This document shows positions 58,201-64,000 of a DNA stretch of 64,000 nt, one piece after another. Both the position numbers and the translations under genes were made by a program. Below the pieces are notes generated by a model. The model was not told the DNA's origin, searched no databases, and saw only the letters and a program-made list of their open reading frames with translations. Location of the stretch: assembly GCF_024166365.1 (NCBI RefSeq), contig NC_064826.1, forward strand, positions 64,435,001 to 64,499,000, given 5' to 3'. The DNA comes from Elephas maximus indicus. Its lineage: Eukaryota > Chordata > Mammalia > Proboscidea > Elephantidae. The first letter of the stretch is position 1; the number at the start of each line of letters is the position of its first letter.

Positions 58201-58249
58201 CTTTTAGAAAAATTGGCAAAGACTAGTGATGTTTATTGGGTCTTACAAG
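28124..58249 (+). CDS. CASD1: CASD1, sialate O-acetyltransferase, 5' part (coding exons 1-7)
   Basis: CASD1 is a Golgi multi-pass enzyme that moves acetyl from acetyl-CoA to sialic acid (CMP-sialic acid as donor substrate), producing 9-O-acetylated sialoglycans. The seven exons join in one frame through GT-AG introns of about 9.9, 0.8, 10.0, 1.0, 7.3 and 0.4 kb plus an open seventh intron, and encode 209 residues plus one base. Visible parts: cytosolic N terminus, hydrophobic signal-anchor at about residues 24-39, then the lumenal SGNH hydrolase-like domain with G-D-S at 92-94. Ser94 is the known nucleophile; the partners D270 and H273 (human numbering) lie in later exons. Possible N-glycan sites are N141-G-S, N175-G-S and N187-V-T. 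The human protein is about 797 residues, so roughly a quarter is here. No stop or frameshift is seen. Confidence 0.97.
28701..29589. other. CASD1 intron 1, 5' part, nothing recognised
   Basis: GC content falls off after the CpG island. One A-run near 29116. No named repeat. Confidence 0.5.
29590..30090. repeat. Unassigned repeat with two direct units, one inverted unit and an LTR-like end
   Basis: Units at about 29590-29668 and 29760-29834 are direct copies; both contain a 'gcttac' block, then 'tcat' and 'gtgaaca' followed by 'ttcacat'. A third copy lies inverted at 29853-29925. Downstream, 'gcaaaataaagctggcagtg' then 'ttggtgtgttcattccttgt' at about 30034-30076 looks like an LTR polyadenylation region, so the block may be one old LTR. 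Family not identified. Confidence 0.5.
29810..29877. other. Long stem-loop in intron 1
   Basis: Arms 29810-29834 and 29853-29877 are complementary over 25 bp with a single G:T-type mismatch; the loop is 18 bases. Beyond a 6-by-6 internal loop, a further gtgctt/aagcac pairing extends it. This has precursor-microRNA proportions, but it is formed by facing copies of the repeat above. Confidence 0.65.
30303..30337. other. Perfect 15-bp stem-loop
   Basis: 30303-30317 (tcattttatcaagat) pairs fully with 30323-30337 around the 5-base loop ctggc. AT-rich stem. It could be a palindromic MITE remnant. Confidence 0.7.
30338..30859. other. Intron 1, nothing recognised
   Basis: An 86-codon frame at 30434-30694 has no domain or conserved look and is not supported. 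Confidence 0.45.
30860..31205 (+). mobile_element. MIR SINE interrupted by about 150 bp
   Basis: 30860-30960 has the MIR 5' half ('gagcatttattacacgccaa', 'gcactgttctaagg'). About 31105-31205 has the 3' half ('attgcctaaggtcataaaat'). The intervening text is unassigned. Confidence 0.6.
31447..31805 (+). mobile_element. L2 LINE 3' portion
   Basis: 'ggcctggttcagatgtcacc' followed by 'gagcctaacacacaatagg' follows the L2 order. Confidence 0.6.
31806..32936. other. Intron 1, nothing recognised
   Basis: AT-rich. Includes a T18 run near 32525 and a short duplicated 'aaaattataat' near 32828-32854. Confidence 0.45.
32945..33106 (+). mobile_element. AfroSINE with 8-bp target duplication
   Basis: taatatac at 32937-32944 and 33107-33114 flanks a complete copy with tail 'aagtttggtttttggt'. 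Confidence 0.85.
33465..33790 (-). mobile_element. AfroSINE interrupted by a second AfroSINE
   Basis: Reverse copy covering 33465-33615. Its 5' end is cut by the copy at 33616-33779, after which only the duplicated target returns. Confidence 0.85.
33616..33779 (-). mobile_element. AfroSINE nested in an AfroSINE
   Basis: Flanked by a perfect 11-bp duplication, ctgtgcaggaa, at 33605-33615 and 33780-33790. Same orientation as its host. Confidence 0.88.
34006..34197 (+). mobile_element. AfroSINE, divergent longer subtype
   Basis: Contains 'agaaagacctggcaatcaac' and 'ctctgacacacatggggtca', segments absent from the common subtype. Flanks tagtttttctaacatg (ending 34005) and tagttttctaatatg (from 34198) form a near-identical duplication. 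Confidence 0.82.
34504..34916 (-). mobile_element. MaLR-type solo LTR
   Basis: Reverse complement starts tgttatggatcgaattgtgt and carries the same blocks as the LTR at 41527-41918. Confidence 0.8.
34917..35787. other. Intron 1, nothing recognised
   Basis: A-rich then AT-rich unique-looking sequence. Confidence 0.45.
35788..35960 (-). mobile_element. AfroSINE, diverged
   Basis: 'ctggctcatagtgaccctat' at the left, then the body and 'gtggctggtgggttccaacc'. The head is degraded. Confidence 0.7.
35966..36008 (+). mobile_element. AfroSINE tail fragment facing the previous copy
   Basis: 'gatttagtcagaatcaactt' and 'ggctaccggcttggttttt'. Confidence 0.6.
36009..36759. other. Intron 1, nothing recognised
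   Basis: AT-rich; no supported feature. Confidence 0.45.
36760..37300 (-). mobile_element. Probable endogenous retrovirus LTR
   Basis: Layout resembles the LTR at 18161-18898 read in reverse: an AATAAA complement ('gttttattgaaggg') near 36845 and a long unique-looking U3. Termini and target duplication were not found, so this is tentative. Confidence 0.4.
37532..37698 (-). mobile_element. AfroSINE (inside the cluster)
   Basis: Complete reverse copy from 'aaaccaaaaccaaacctgtt' to 'ccaccagagtttcc'. Confidence 0.85.
37717..37892 (+). mobile_element. AfroSINE with 12-bp duplication (inside the cluster)
   Basis: gagtgaccctat at 37705-37716 and 37893-37904 flanks a complete forward copy. The target is itself SINE sequence. 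Confidence 0.9.
38123..38219 (+). CDS. CASD1: CASD1 coding exon 2
   Basis: 97 bp, acceptor ttattacag|gc, donor tcag|gtaagg. Encodes G45 to I76 plus two bases of codon 77, including C49 and the W-Q-P-H-S-C segment. Codon 46 is AGT (Ser), where I recall Asn in human. SINEs lie close on both sides (ending 38058, starting 38275). Confidence 0.96.
38275..38468 (+). mobile_element. AfroSINE, older subtype, just after exon 2
   Basis: 'ggttaagcacttgactacta' head, 'gataaacctggtcatcagc' middle, and a diverged tail. Begins 56 bases after the exon 2 donor. Confidence 0.75.
38876..38912 (+). mobile_element. 37-bp copy of a MaLR LTR border
   Basis: Same as 41512-41548 with one mismatch. It includes 15 bases that lie outside the LTR in that locus. 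Confidence 0.6.
39031..39151 (+). CDS. CASD1: CASD1 coding exon 3 with the GDS motif
   Basis: 121 bp, acceptor tgctttcag|tg, donor aataag|gtaaaa, ending in phase 0. Encodes S77 to K117, including [10 protein letters not shown]. Counting from the exon 1 start puts the catalytic serine at residue 94, exactly as in human CASD1, which confirms the exon chain. Confidence 0.97.
39152..41079. other. CASD1 intron 3, 5' part, nothing recognised
   Basis: AT-rich, with A-runs near 39866-39886 and 40379. No supported feature. Confidence 0.45.
41527..41918 (+). mobile_element. MaLR-type solo LTR
   Basis: Runs from tgttatggattgaattgta to gaaaactaagaca. Flanks cctgc / tctgc agree at four of five bases. 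392 bp, complete. Confidence 0.85.
43170..43376 (+). mobile_element. AfroSINE with perfect 12-bp duplication
   Basis: atgtctgactta at 43158-43169 and 43377-43388. Full-length long subtype, inside the reverse L1. Confidence 0.9.
43648..44532 (+). mobile_element. Solo LTR of an endogenous retrovirus, 885 bp
   Basis: Begins TGTGGTGC and ends GCCACA, with a perfect 5-bp duplication ctggg at 43643-43647 and 44533-44537. A polyadenylation signal 'ctaataaacc' lies near 44296. The reverse L1 resumes exactly at the right border. No retroviral coding sequence is present. Confidence 0.85.
45349..45508 (+). mobile_element. AfroSINE with 7-bp duplication
   Basis: aacctgc at 45342-45348 and 45509-45515; inserted in the old L1. 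Confidence 0.82.
46068..46371 (-). mobile_element. Older AfroSINE-related SINE with tRNA-like head
   Basis: The right end, read in reverse, gives a tRNA-like head with B-box 'ggttcgattcccagcc'. The left end is 'gttgttgttagctgcatcaa'. About 300 bp, longer and older than the common type, and it shares its middle with the copies at 1973 and 3281. Confidence 0.7.
47429..47591 (+). mobile_element. AfroSINE with 14-bp duplication
   Basis: tagatatcatttcg (47415-47428) and tagatagcatttcg (47592-47605), one mismatch. Confidence 0.88.
47773..47922 (+). mobile_element. AfroSINE
   Basis: Complete head and body; the tail is shortened to 'gacttgacggtaatggg'. Possible flank repeat ccacctcgacc / ccacctcaacc. 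Confidence 0.82.
48118..48900 (-). repeat. Old LTR-like or DNA repeat, unassigned, hosting an RTE
   Basis: 'gtttatttctcactaagtgc', then after the RTE 'ccactgcattggccagag'-type text typical of a common mammalian repeat that I cannot name. Borders approximate. Confidence 0.35.
48213..48580 (+). mobile_element. RTE LINE 3' end with 8-bp duplication
   Basis: Flanked by aagtgctg (48205-48212 and 48580-48587, sharing the tail A). Ends 'gacggcacctaacaacaaca'. 5'-truncated to about 370 bp. Confidence 0.85.
49175..49219 (+). CDS. CASD1: CASD1 coding exon 4
   Basis: 45 bp, acceptor tattgcag|ca, donor gtt|gtaagt. Encodes residues 118-132 ([15 protein letters not shown]). Phase 0 at both ends. Confidence 0.95.
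49530..50130 (+). repeat. Ancient interspersed repeat, family unassigned (intron 4)
   Basis: 'aaggactttggattttattt' and 'gatgtggcaagatcagattt' align with 17640-17880 and 54933-56340. It ends about 110 bases before exon 5. Confidence 0.5.
50242..50304 (+). CDS. CASD1: CASD1 coding exon 5
   Basis: 63 bp, acceptor cttttag|ga, donor gag|gtctgt, a weak donor with non-consensus bases at +3 and +4. Encodes residues 133-153 ([11 protein letters not shown], then to W-T-E). Phase 0 at both ends. An AfroSINE begins 34 bases after the exon. Confidence 0.95.
50338..50496 (+). mobile_element. AfroSINE 33 bases downstream of exon 5
   Basis: Flanks atagacctttctg (50325-50337) and ataggcctttctg (50497-50509), one mismatch. 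Complete copy. Confidence 0.88.
50510..51794. other. CASD1 intron 5, 5' part, nothing recognised
   Basis: Includes three loose copies of 'tttttgcactaaatgtactg' around 51187-51275. Otherwise no supported feature. Confidence 0.45.
51795..56340 (+). repeat. Ancient interspersed repeat (unassigned) split by an RTE
   Basis: Outer parts 51795-52406 and 54933-56340 are one purine-rich repeat style ('gaaccattgaagggtttcag' near 55350). The RTE at 52416-54923 sits between them. Confidence 0.4.
52416..54923 (+). mobile_element. RTE LINE, 2.5 kb, endonuclease end to 3' tail
   Basis: Order: endonuclease C terminus (frame 52603-53052), linker (53146 onward), reverse transcriptase with the F-I-D-Y-A-K-A-F block near 53825 and the [10 protein letters not shown] active site near 54132, then the C-terminal 'SAAKDLF' region, and the tail 'cggcacctaacaacaac'. 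The frame is broken at 53050, at the A-run near 53618 and at later stops, so it is dead. The repeat acagaatac at 52407-52415 and 54924-54932 is the likely target duplication. The first ~30 bases after it are not clearly RTE. Confidence 0.85.
56775..56814. repeat. Perfect 20-bp tandem duplication
   Basis: aaagtatttagtaaattact twice, immediately left of the SINE at 56815. Confidence 0.9.
56815..56981 (-). mobile_element. AfroSINE
   Basis: Reverse copy from 'aaccaaacccattgctcttg' to the head 'cacctccagggctcc'. Confidence 0.85.
56982..57639. other. CASD1 intron 5, 3' end, nothing recognised
   Basis: AT-rich up to the exon 6 acceptor; no supported repeat. Confidence 0.45.
57640..57684 (+). CDS. 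CASD1: CASD1 coding exon 6
   Basis: 45 bp, acceptor ctctatag|ga, donor aca|gtaagt. Encodes residues 154-168 ([15 protein letters not shown]). Phase 0 at both ends. Confidence 0.95.
57685..58125. other. CASD1 intron 6, no insertion seen
   Basis: 441 bp, very AT-rich, with no recognisable mobile element. It is the only complete intron in the window without one. Confidence 0.6.
58126..58249 (+). CDS. CASD1: CASD1 coding exon 7
   Basis: 124 bp, acceptor attcttag|tg, donor acaag|gtaagg. Encodes residues 169-209 ([13 protein letters not shown] start, V-Y-W-V-L-Q end) plus one base. Carries two N-glycosylation sequons, N175-G-S and N187-V-T. The remaining exons are outside the window. Confidence 0.95.
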
Positions 58250-58849
58250 GTAAGGAATAAGTAATGAAAAAGTGTCATTTTATATGTATTTTGAGACATG
58301 GGTTTTTATTATCTCCTGTTTCAAGAAGCAGAATTGCTGTTTTGTGAAAAGAAATTATGAAATAAGGTTAGCAAGATTAGAATGAACCTGAGTTATTTGT
58401 TTCCTTTTTATGAATTTATGGAACAGACAGACTAATAAATATAATAAATAGAAAGTATCCTCTGAGGAGCCTTGGCAAGCAGAAAAACTACAGAGTATAA
58501 CAAAGACTCCTAAAGGCAAATGAGATTTTTACCTCTGATTTCTTTTTTTCTTACAAATTCTATGTATTGTGATTGGGAAATAAATATATAGAAAAATTAC
58601 TAATAAGTCTGTTTCATAATATTTGAATCACTGGAAGTAAGTATACTTTGGAACTGACAGAATGTCTTTAAATTCACGCTCTAAAAAAAAAATATGTATT
58701 TAAAAAAAATTTTTTTTAATGAAAATCTTTAAGAGAATGTAGACGTTAGGTTAACTCATTTCAAGAATTTATTGAATGGCCATTATTTAATGTCAAGCCC
58801 AATATGAAATGCCTTGGATATTTTAGCAATTTAAGTTGTTTGTCAGAAA
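58250..58849. other. CASD1 intron 7, 5' part, nothing recognised
   Basis: AT-rich; short A- and T-runs near 58682-58718. Confidence 0.5.
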
Positions 58850-58852
58850 CTT

Positions 58853-58872
58853 TGTGTGTGTGTGTGTGTGTG
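58853..58872. repeat. (TG)10 microsatellite at the L1 3' edge
   Basis: Pure alternating TG where a poly-T (reversed poly-A tail) would be expected for a reverse L1. Confidence 0.85.
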
Positions 58873-59835
58873 CTTTACATGAAAGTTTACAGAGCAATTA
58901 GTTTCTTATTTAATAATTCATACACAGATTGTTTTGTGACATTGTTTGCAGTCCTCACAATGTGTCAATACTCTCCCCTTCCCCACCGCAGTTCCCTTTG
59001 TCCATCCGTCCATTTTTTCTATCCCTTCCTGCCTTCTTGTCTTTGCTTTTGGGCAGGTGTTTTCCATTTGGTCTCGTATACATGATTGAACTAAGAAGCA
59101 CAGTCCTCATGTGTGCTATTGTTTTATAGACCTGTCTGGTCTTTGGCTGAAGGGTGAACATCAGGAGTGGCTTCAGTTCTGAGTTAAAGAAGTGCCTGGG
59201 ACCATAATCTTGGGGTTCCTCCAGTCTCTATCAGACCAGTAAGTCTGGTCATTCTTTGTGAATTTGAAATTTGTTCTACATTTTTCTCCTGGTTTGTCTG
59301 GGGCCCTGCATTGTGATCCCTGTCAGAGCTGTCGGTGGTGACAGCTGGGAACTGCCTAATTCTTCAGGGGCAGGCTGGTGGAGGCTGTGGTTCATGTGGT
59401 CCATTAGTCCTTTGGACTGATATTTCCCTTGTGTCTTTGGTTTTCTTCATTATCCTTTTCTCTGGACAGGGTGGAACTAGATGTATCTTAGATGGTTGCT
59501 TACAAACTTTTAAGACCCTAGTTGCTACTCACCAAAGTTGGATGTAAAACATTTTCTTTATGAACTGTGTTATGCCAGTTGACCTGGATGACCTCCATGA
59601 CCGTGGTCCCCAGCCCTCAGCCCCAGTAACACAGTCCTGCAGGGTGTTTGGATGTGTCTATGAAGCTTCTGTGACTTTGCCTTGGTCAAGTTGTGCTGTC
59701 TTTCCCTTCACCAAAGTTAACACTTATCTATTATCAATTAGTTATTTCCCCTCCCCAGCCATCCCCTTCCTCGTAACCTTTTCTTGAATTTTTATAATAC
59801 TGGTTGGTCTCATCCAGTGTTTGTATCTTTTGTGA

Positions 59836-62800
59836 TTAACTTATTTCACTCCATGTGATGCCCTCCAGATTCATCCATGTTGTGAAATATTTCGTGGCTC
59901 CATCATTGTTCATTATTGTAGCGTAGTATTCCATTGTGTGTATGTATCATAGTTTGTTTCTCCATTCATCTGTTGATGAGCTTTTAGGTTGTTTCCATCT
60001 TTCTGCTATTGTGAATAATGCTGCAGTGAACATTGGTGTGCATATGTCTATTCATGTTGACGGTTCTTATTTCTCTAGCATATATTCCTAGGAGTGAGAC
60101 TGCTGGATTGTATGGTATTCTATTCCTGGCTTTTTAAGGAGGTGCCTTATAGTTTTCCATAGTGGTTGTACCATTTTATAGTCCCAGCAGCAGCGCATAA
60201 GAGTTCAAAATCTCCCCACAGCATCCCCAACATTTGTTATTTTCTGGGTTTTTTTTATTAGTACCCGTAATGTCAGGGTAAGATGGTATCTCATTGTAGT
60301 TTAGATTTGTGTTTGTCTAATGGCTAATGATCACGAGCGTTTCCTTGTGTGTCTATTAGCTGAATGAATGTCTTCTTTGGCGAACTGTCTGTTCATATCC
60401 TTTTCCCATTTTTTAAATTAGATTATTTGTCTTTTTGTTGTTGAGATGTTGCAGTATCTTATAGATTTTAGAGATTAGACCGTTGTCGGATATGTCATAG
60501 CCAAAAATTTTTTTCTCAATCTCTAGGTTCTCTTTTTACTCTTTTGGCAAAGTCTTTTGATGAGCATAAGTGTTTAATTTTTAGGAGCTCCCAGTTATAT
60601 AGTTTATCCTCTAGTGTTTATGCATTGTTAGTTGTGGTTTGTGTCTTATTTATACCATATATTAGGGACCCTAGAGTTGTCCCTGTTTTTTCTTCTATGA
60701 TCTTTATCATTTTAGGTTTTATATTTAGGTCTTTGATTCATTTTGGGTTAGTTTTTGTGTATGATGTGAGGTATGGGTCCTCTTTTTTTTTTACAGACTA
60801 ACATCCAGTTTTGCCAGCACCATTTGTTAAAGAGACTGTCTTTTCCTCCAGTTAATGGGCTTTGGGCCTTTTTCAAAGATCAGTTGACTGTAGGTGGATG
60901 GATTTACATCTGGGTTCTCATTTCTGTTTGGTTTGTCTATGTGTCTGTTGTTGTACCAGTACCAGGCTATTTTGACTACCATGGCTGTATAGTAGTTCCT
61001 GAGATCAGATAGTGTGAGGCCTCCAAATTTGTTCAATAATGGTTTACTTTTCTGCGGCTTCTTCCTTTCCATATAAAGTTACTGATTAGTTTTTCCATCT
61101 CGTTAAAGAATGCTGCTGGTAATTGGATTGGGATTGCATTGTATCTGTAGAGCACTTTCGGTAGAGTTGTCATTTTTACAATGTTGAGTCTTTCCTATCC
61201 CTGAGCATGGTATATTTTTCCATTTATGTAGGTCTCCTTTGTTTTCTTGCAGTAGTGTTTTGTAGTTCCCTTTGTATAGATTCTTTAAGTCCCTGGTTAG
61301 TTTTATTCCTAAGTTTTTTTTTTTTTTAGGGGCTATTATAATGGTATTTTCTTGATTTCCTTTTTGAAGTTCTGTTTGTTGGTGTATAGGAATCGAAGTG
61401 ATTTTTGTATGTTGGTCTTTTATCCTGCTACTCTGCTGAATCTTTCTAGTCCAGTAATTTTCTTGTGGAACCTTTGGGATTCTTTATGTATAGTGTTATA
61501 TCATCTGTGCATAGGGATAGTTTTATTTCTTCCTTTCCAATTTGGATGCCCTTTATTTCGTTTTCTTGCCTTTTTGCTCTAGCTAGGACTTCCAGCACAA
61601 TGTTAAATAGGAGTGGTGATAAAGGGCATCCATGTCTTGTTCCCATTCTCAGGGGGAAGGTTTCAGCCTTTCTCCATTGAGAATGATGTTGGTTGTTGTC
61701 TTTGTATAGATGCCGTTTGTAATATTGAGGAATTTTCCTTCTGTTCCTATTTCATTGAGAGTTTTTATCGGGCATAGATGTTGGACTTTATCAAATGTCT
61801 TTTCTGCATCGATCGAGATGGTCAAGTGATTCTTCTCTTTTGTTCTATTTATGTGGTAGATTGTGTTGATTGATTTACTAATGTTGAACCATCCTTGCAT
61901 AAAAAAAGAAAAAAATTGTTTTGTTGTGTTATTTTTTTGTTATGATGCTAAATTCTATTGGCTAGAATTTTACTGAGAATTGTTGCATCTGTATTCCTGA
62001 GAGATGCCAAACTAAAACGAAACCTGTTGCCATCAGGTGGATTGCTACCTATAGTGACCTTAGAGGACAGAGTAGAACTGCCCCATAGGGCTCCCAGGAG
62101 ACAGCTGGTAGATTTGAACTGCTGACCTTTGGTTAGCAGCTGTAGCACTTAACTACTGCGCTACGAGGGGTCCTTATGAGAGATATTGGTCTCTAATTGT
62201 CTGTTTTTTGTGGTATCTTTGCCTGGCTTTGCTATCAGCTTATGCTGGCTTCATAGAATGAATTTGGGAGTATTCCTTCCATGTCTGTGCTCTGAAATAG
62301 TTTGAGCAGTACTATTGTGAGCTCTTCTCTGAATGTTTAGTAGAATTCTGTGAAGCTGACTGGGCCAGGGATTTTATTTTGGGGAGTTTTTTTTTTTTTT
62401 TTTTCCTCTTCAATTTCTTCTCTTGTTATGGTTCTGTTCAGATTTTCTGTCTAAGTTTCTGTTAGTTTAGGTAGGTAGTGTAGAAATTTATGCATTTCCT
62501 CGAGGTTCTCAAATTTGTTGGAGTGCAATTTTTCATAGTGTTCTGTTATGATCCTTTTTATTTCAGTTGGGTCTCTTGTAATGTCCCCTATCTCATTTCT
62601 TATTTGGGTTATTTTTTTCCTCTTTTGTTTTTCTCTTGTCAGTTTGGCCAGTGGTTTGTCGATTTTTGTTGATCTTTTCAAAGAATTAGTTTTTGGTCTT
62701 GGTGATTTTTATATTGCTTTTTTGTTCTTTGGATCATTTATTTCACTCTAATCTTTATTATTTCCCTTCTTCTGGAGCCTGTGGGGTACTTTTGCTGTTC

Positions 62801-63788
62801 CCTTTCCATTTGTTTGTGTTATAGGGCTAACACTTTGATTCTGGCCTGACCTTTTTCGATATGTACGTTTATTACTATAAATTGAGCACTGCTTATGCTG
62901 TGTCCCAAAGATTTTGGTGTGATATGTTTTCTTTATCATTTGATTCTGGGAATTTTTTGATTCCCTCTTTGATTTCTTATATTACCCACTTGTTTTTTAA
63001 GGAAGGTGTTATTCAGTTTCCATGGATTTGATTTTTTCCTTTGCTCTTCCTGTTATTGATTTCTAGTTTTATGGCATTGTGATCAGAGAGAATGTATTTT
63101 TTTTTTTTTTTTTGGATTTTATTGTGGGTTGCTTTGTGGGCTAAAATGTGGTCTATTCGGGAGAATGTTCCATGTGCATTGGAAAAGAGTGTATATTTTT
63201 CTGTTGTTCGGTATATTTTTCTTTTGTTGGGTAGAGTATATATGTCTATGAGGTCATGTTGTTTGATTTTGGGCTTTAGATCTTTTGTGTCATTGTTAAA
63301 TTTCTTTCTAGATGTTCTGTCCCTTACTGAGAGGGGTGTGTTGAAGTCTCCTAATATTATTGTGGAACTATTTATTTCTCTTTTCAGTGCTATTAGAGTT
63401 TGGATTATATATTTTGGAGTGCTATTTTTTTTTTTTATTGTGCATAGATATTTATTAAGGTTATGTCTTCTTGGTGGATTGTTCCTTTAATCGTTATGTA
63501 ATGTCCTTATTTGTCTTTTGTTGTTGATTTTGTCTTGAAGTCTATTTTATCTGAGATTAGTATTGCCACTCCTGCCCTTTCTTGATTATCATTTGTTTGA
63601 TTTCTTTTTCCCACCCTTTGATTTTTAATATATTTATGTTTTTGTGTCTAAGGTGTGTCTCTCATAGACAGTATACTTATGAGCCTTTTTTTTTAAAAGC
63701 ATTTTGCCATTCTCTGTCTCTTTATGGGTATATTTAAACCATTTACTTTTAGCGTGATTATTGATAGGTTTGAGTTTGTTGCTGTCAT
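59836..63788 (-). pseudogene. L1 ORF2, near full length but broken
   Basis: The start codon complement is at 63786-63788, followed by M-T-A-T-N-S-N-L-S and K-V-N-G-L-N-I-P-I-K-R-Q-R. The C-terminal W-M-N-L-E-G-I-T-W-S-E-I-S is closed by a stop at 59836-59838. Removing the SINE leaves about 3.77 kb, or 1,250-1,260 codons, close to the usual L1 ORF2 length. The reverse transcriptase region is visible in the 61446-61646 frame ([12 protein letters not shown]). Frameshifts and stops break it into short frames. It encoded endonuclease plus reverse transcriptase. Confidence 0.8.
62006..62176 (-). mobile_element. AfroSINE inside L1 ORF2
   Basis: Same-strand insertion with tgagagat at 61998-62005 and 62177-62184. 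Confidence 0.86.
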
Positions 63789-64000
63789 ATTGTTGTACTT
63801 GTTTTTGTTGTGCTGACTTTTTTTGGTTGTTGTCGTTGTTCCTCTTAATGTCCTGTGCTGAGTTCCTTTTGTTTGTGGATTTTACTTTTCATTTCGTTAT
63901 TGTAGATTTTGTGTTCACTGAGTCTATGTTTTTCTTCTTTTTTATTCTGATGAGTAGGTTTGTTAACTTTCTTTGTGGTTACCTTGAAATACCCTTATTC

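Larger units (their letters stand above)
58850..64000 (-). mobile_element. Large L1 LINE in reverse, running off the right edge
   Basis: The left end is the 3' UTR (58850 to about 59835), then ORF2 reversed, then from about 63790 the spacer and the end of ORF1. It has the same general L1 type as 6440-9868. At more than 5.1 kb and still open at the edge, it may be full length. A SINE interrupts ORF2. Confidence 0.85.

Noticed and set aside
1-64000. CRISPR array, operons, phage or bacterial defence systems
   Set aside because: The window is vertebrate nuclear DNA; no regularly spaced repeats or prokaryotic genes are present.

Overview
The window is mammalian nuclear DNA. It contains one recognisable protein gene, long introns, and an intergenic half crowded with transposable elements. 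The best clue to the organism is the most common short repeat: a tRNA-headed SINE (AfroSINE type) whose 3' tail resembles that of an RTE-class LINE present here in at least six pieces. With MaLR LTRs and L1s of matching type, this points to an afrotherian, most likely an elephant. The assignment rests on family recognition, not on a database search.

Positions 1 to about 27,550 are intergenic. I found no exon of any recognised gene there. The space holds MaLR LTRs, L2 and MIR remnants, AfroSINEs, a 5' L1 fragment (6,440-9,868), a DNA transposon carrying an RTE that itself carries an LTR (11,625-13,336), a solo LTR split by a SINE (18,161-18,898), and a nested RTE complex (20,977-24,725).

A CpG island (about 27,600-28,700) holds the promoter and first coding exon of CASD1, the Golgi sialate O-acetyltransferase, on the + strand. 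Seven coding exons can be placed with GT-AG junctions and an unbroken frame: 28124-28256, 38123-38219, 39031-39151, 49175-49219, 50242-50304, 57640-57684 and 58126-58249. They encode residues 1-209 plus the first base of codon 210. This covers the signal-anchor helix and the start of the lumenal SGNH domain, with the GDS motif and nucleophile Ser94. The catalytic Asp/His pair and the multi-pass acyltransferase part lie beyond the window. From the human gene order, the region upstream should lead back towards COL1A2 and the region downstream towards SGCE.

Introns 1-7 contain more AfroSINEs, several touching exon borders, an old L1 in intron 3 with stacked younger insertions, a 2.5-kb RTE in intron 5, and a large reverse-oriented L1 in intron 7 that runs off the right edge. 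Intron 1 also has an unassigned repeat family with a long stem-loop. I see no novel gene system. The interesting material is insertion architecture, splice-site context, and 5'-end translation control of CASD1.
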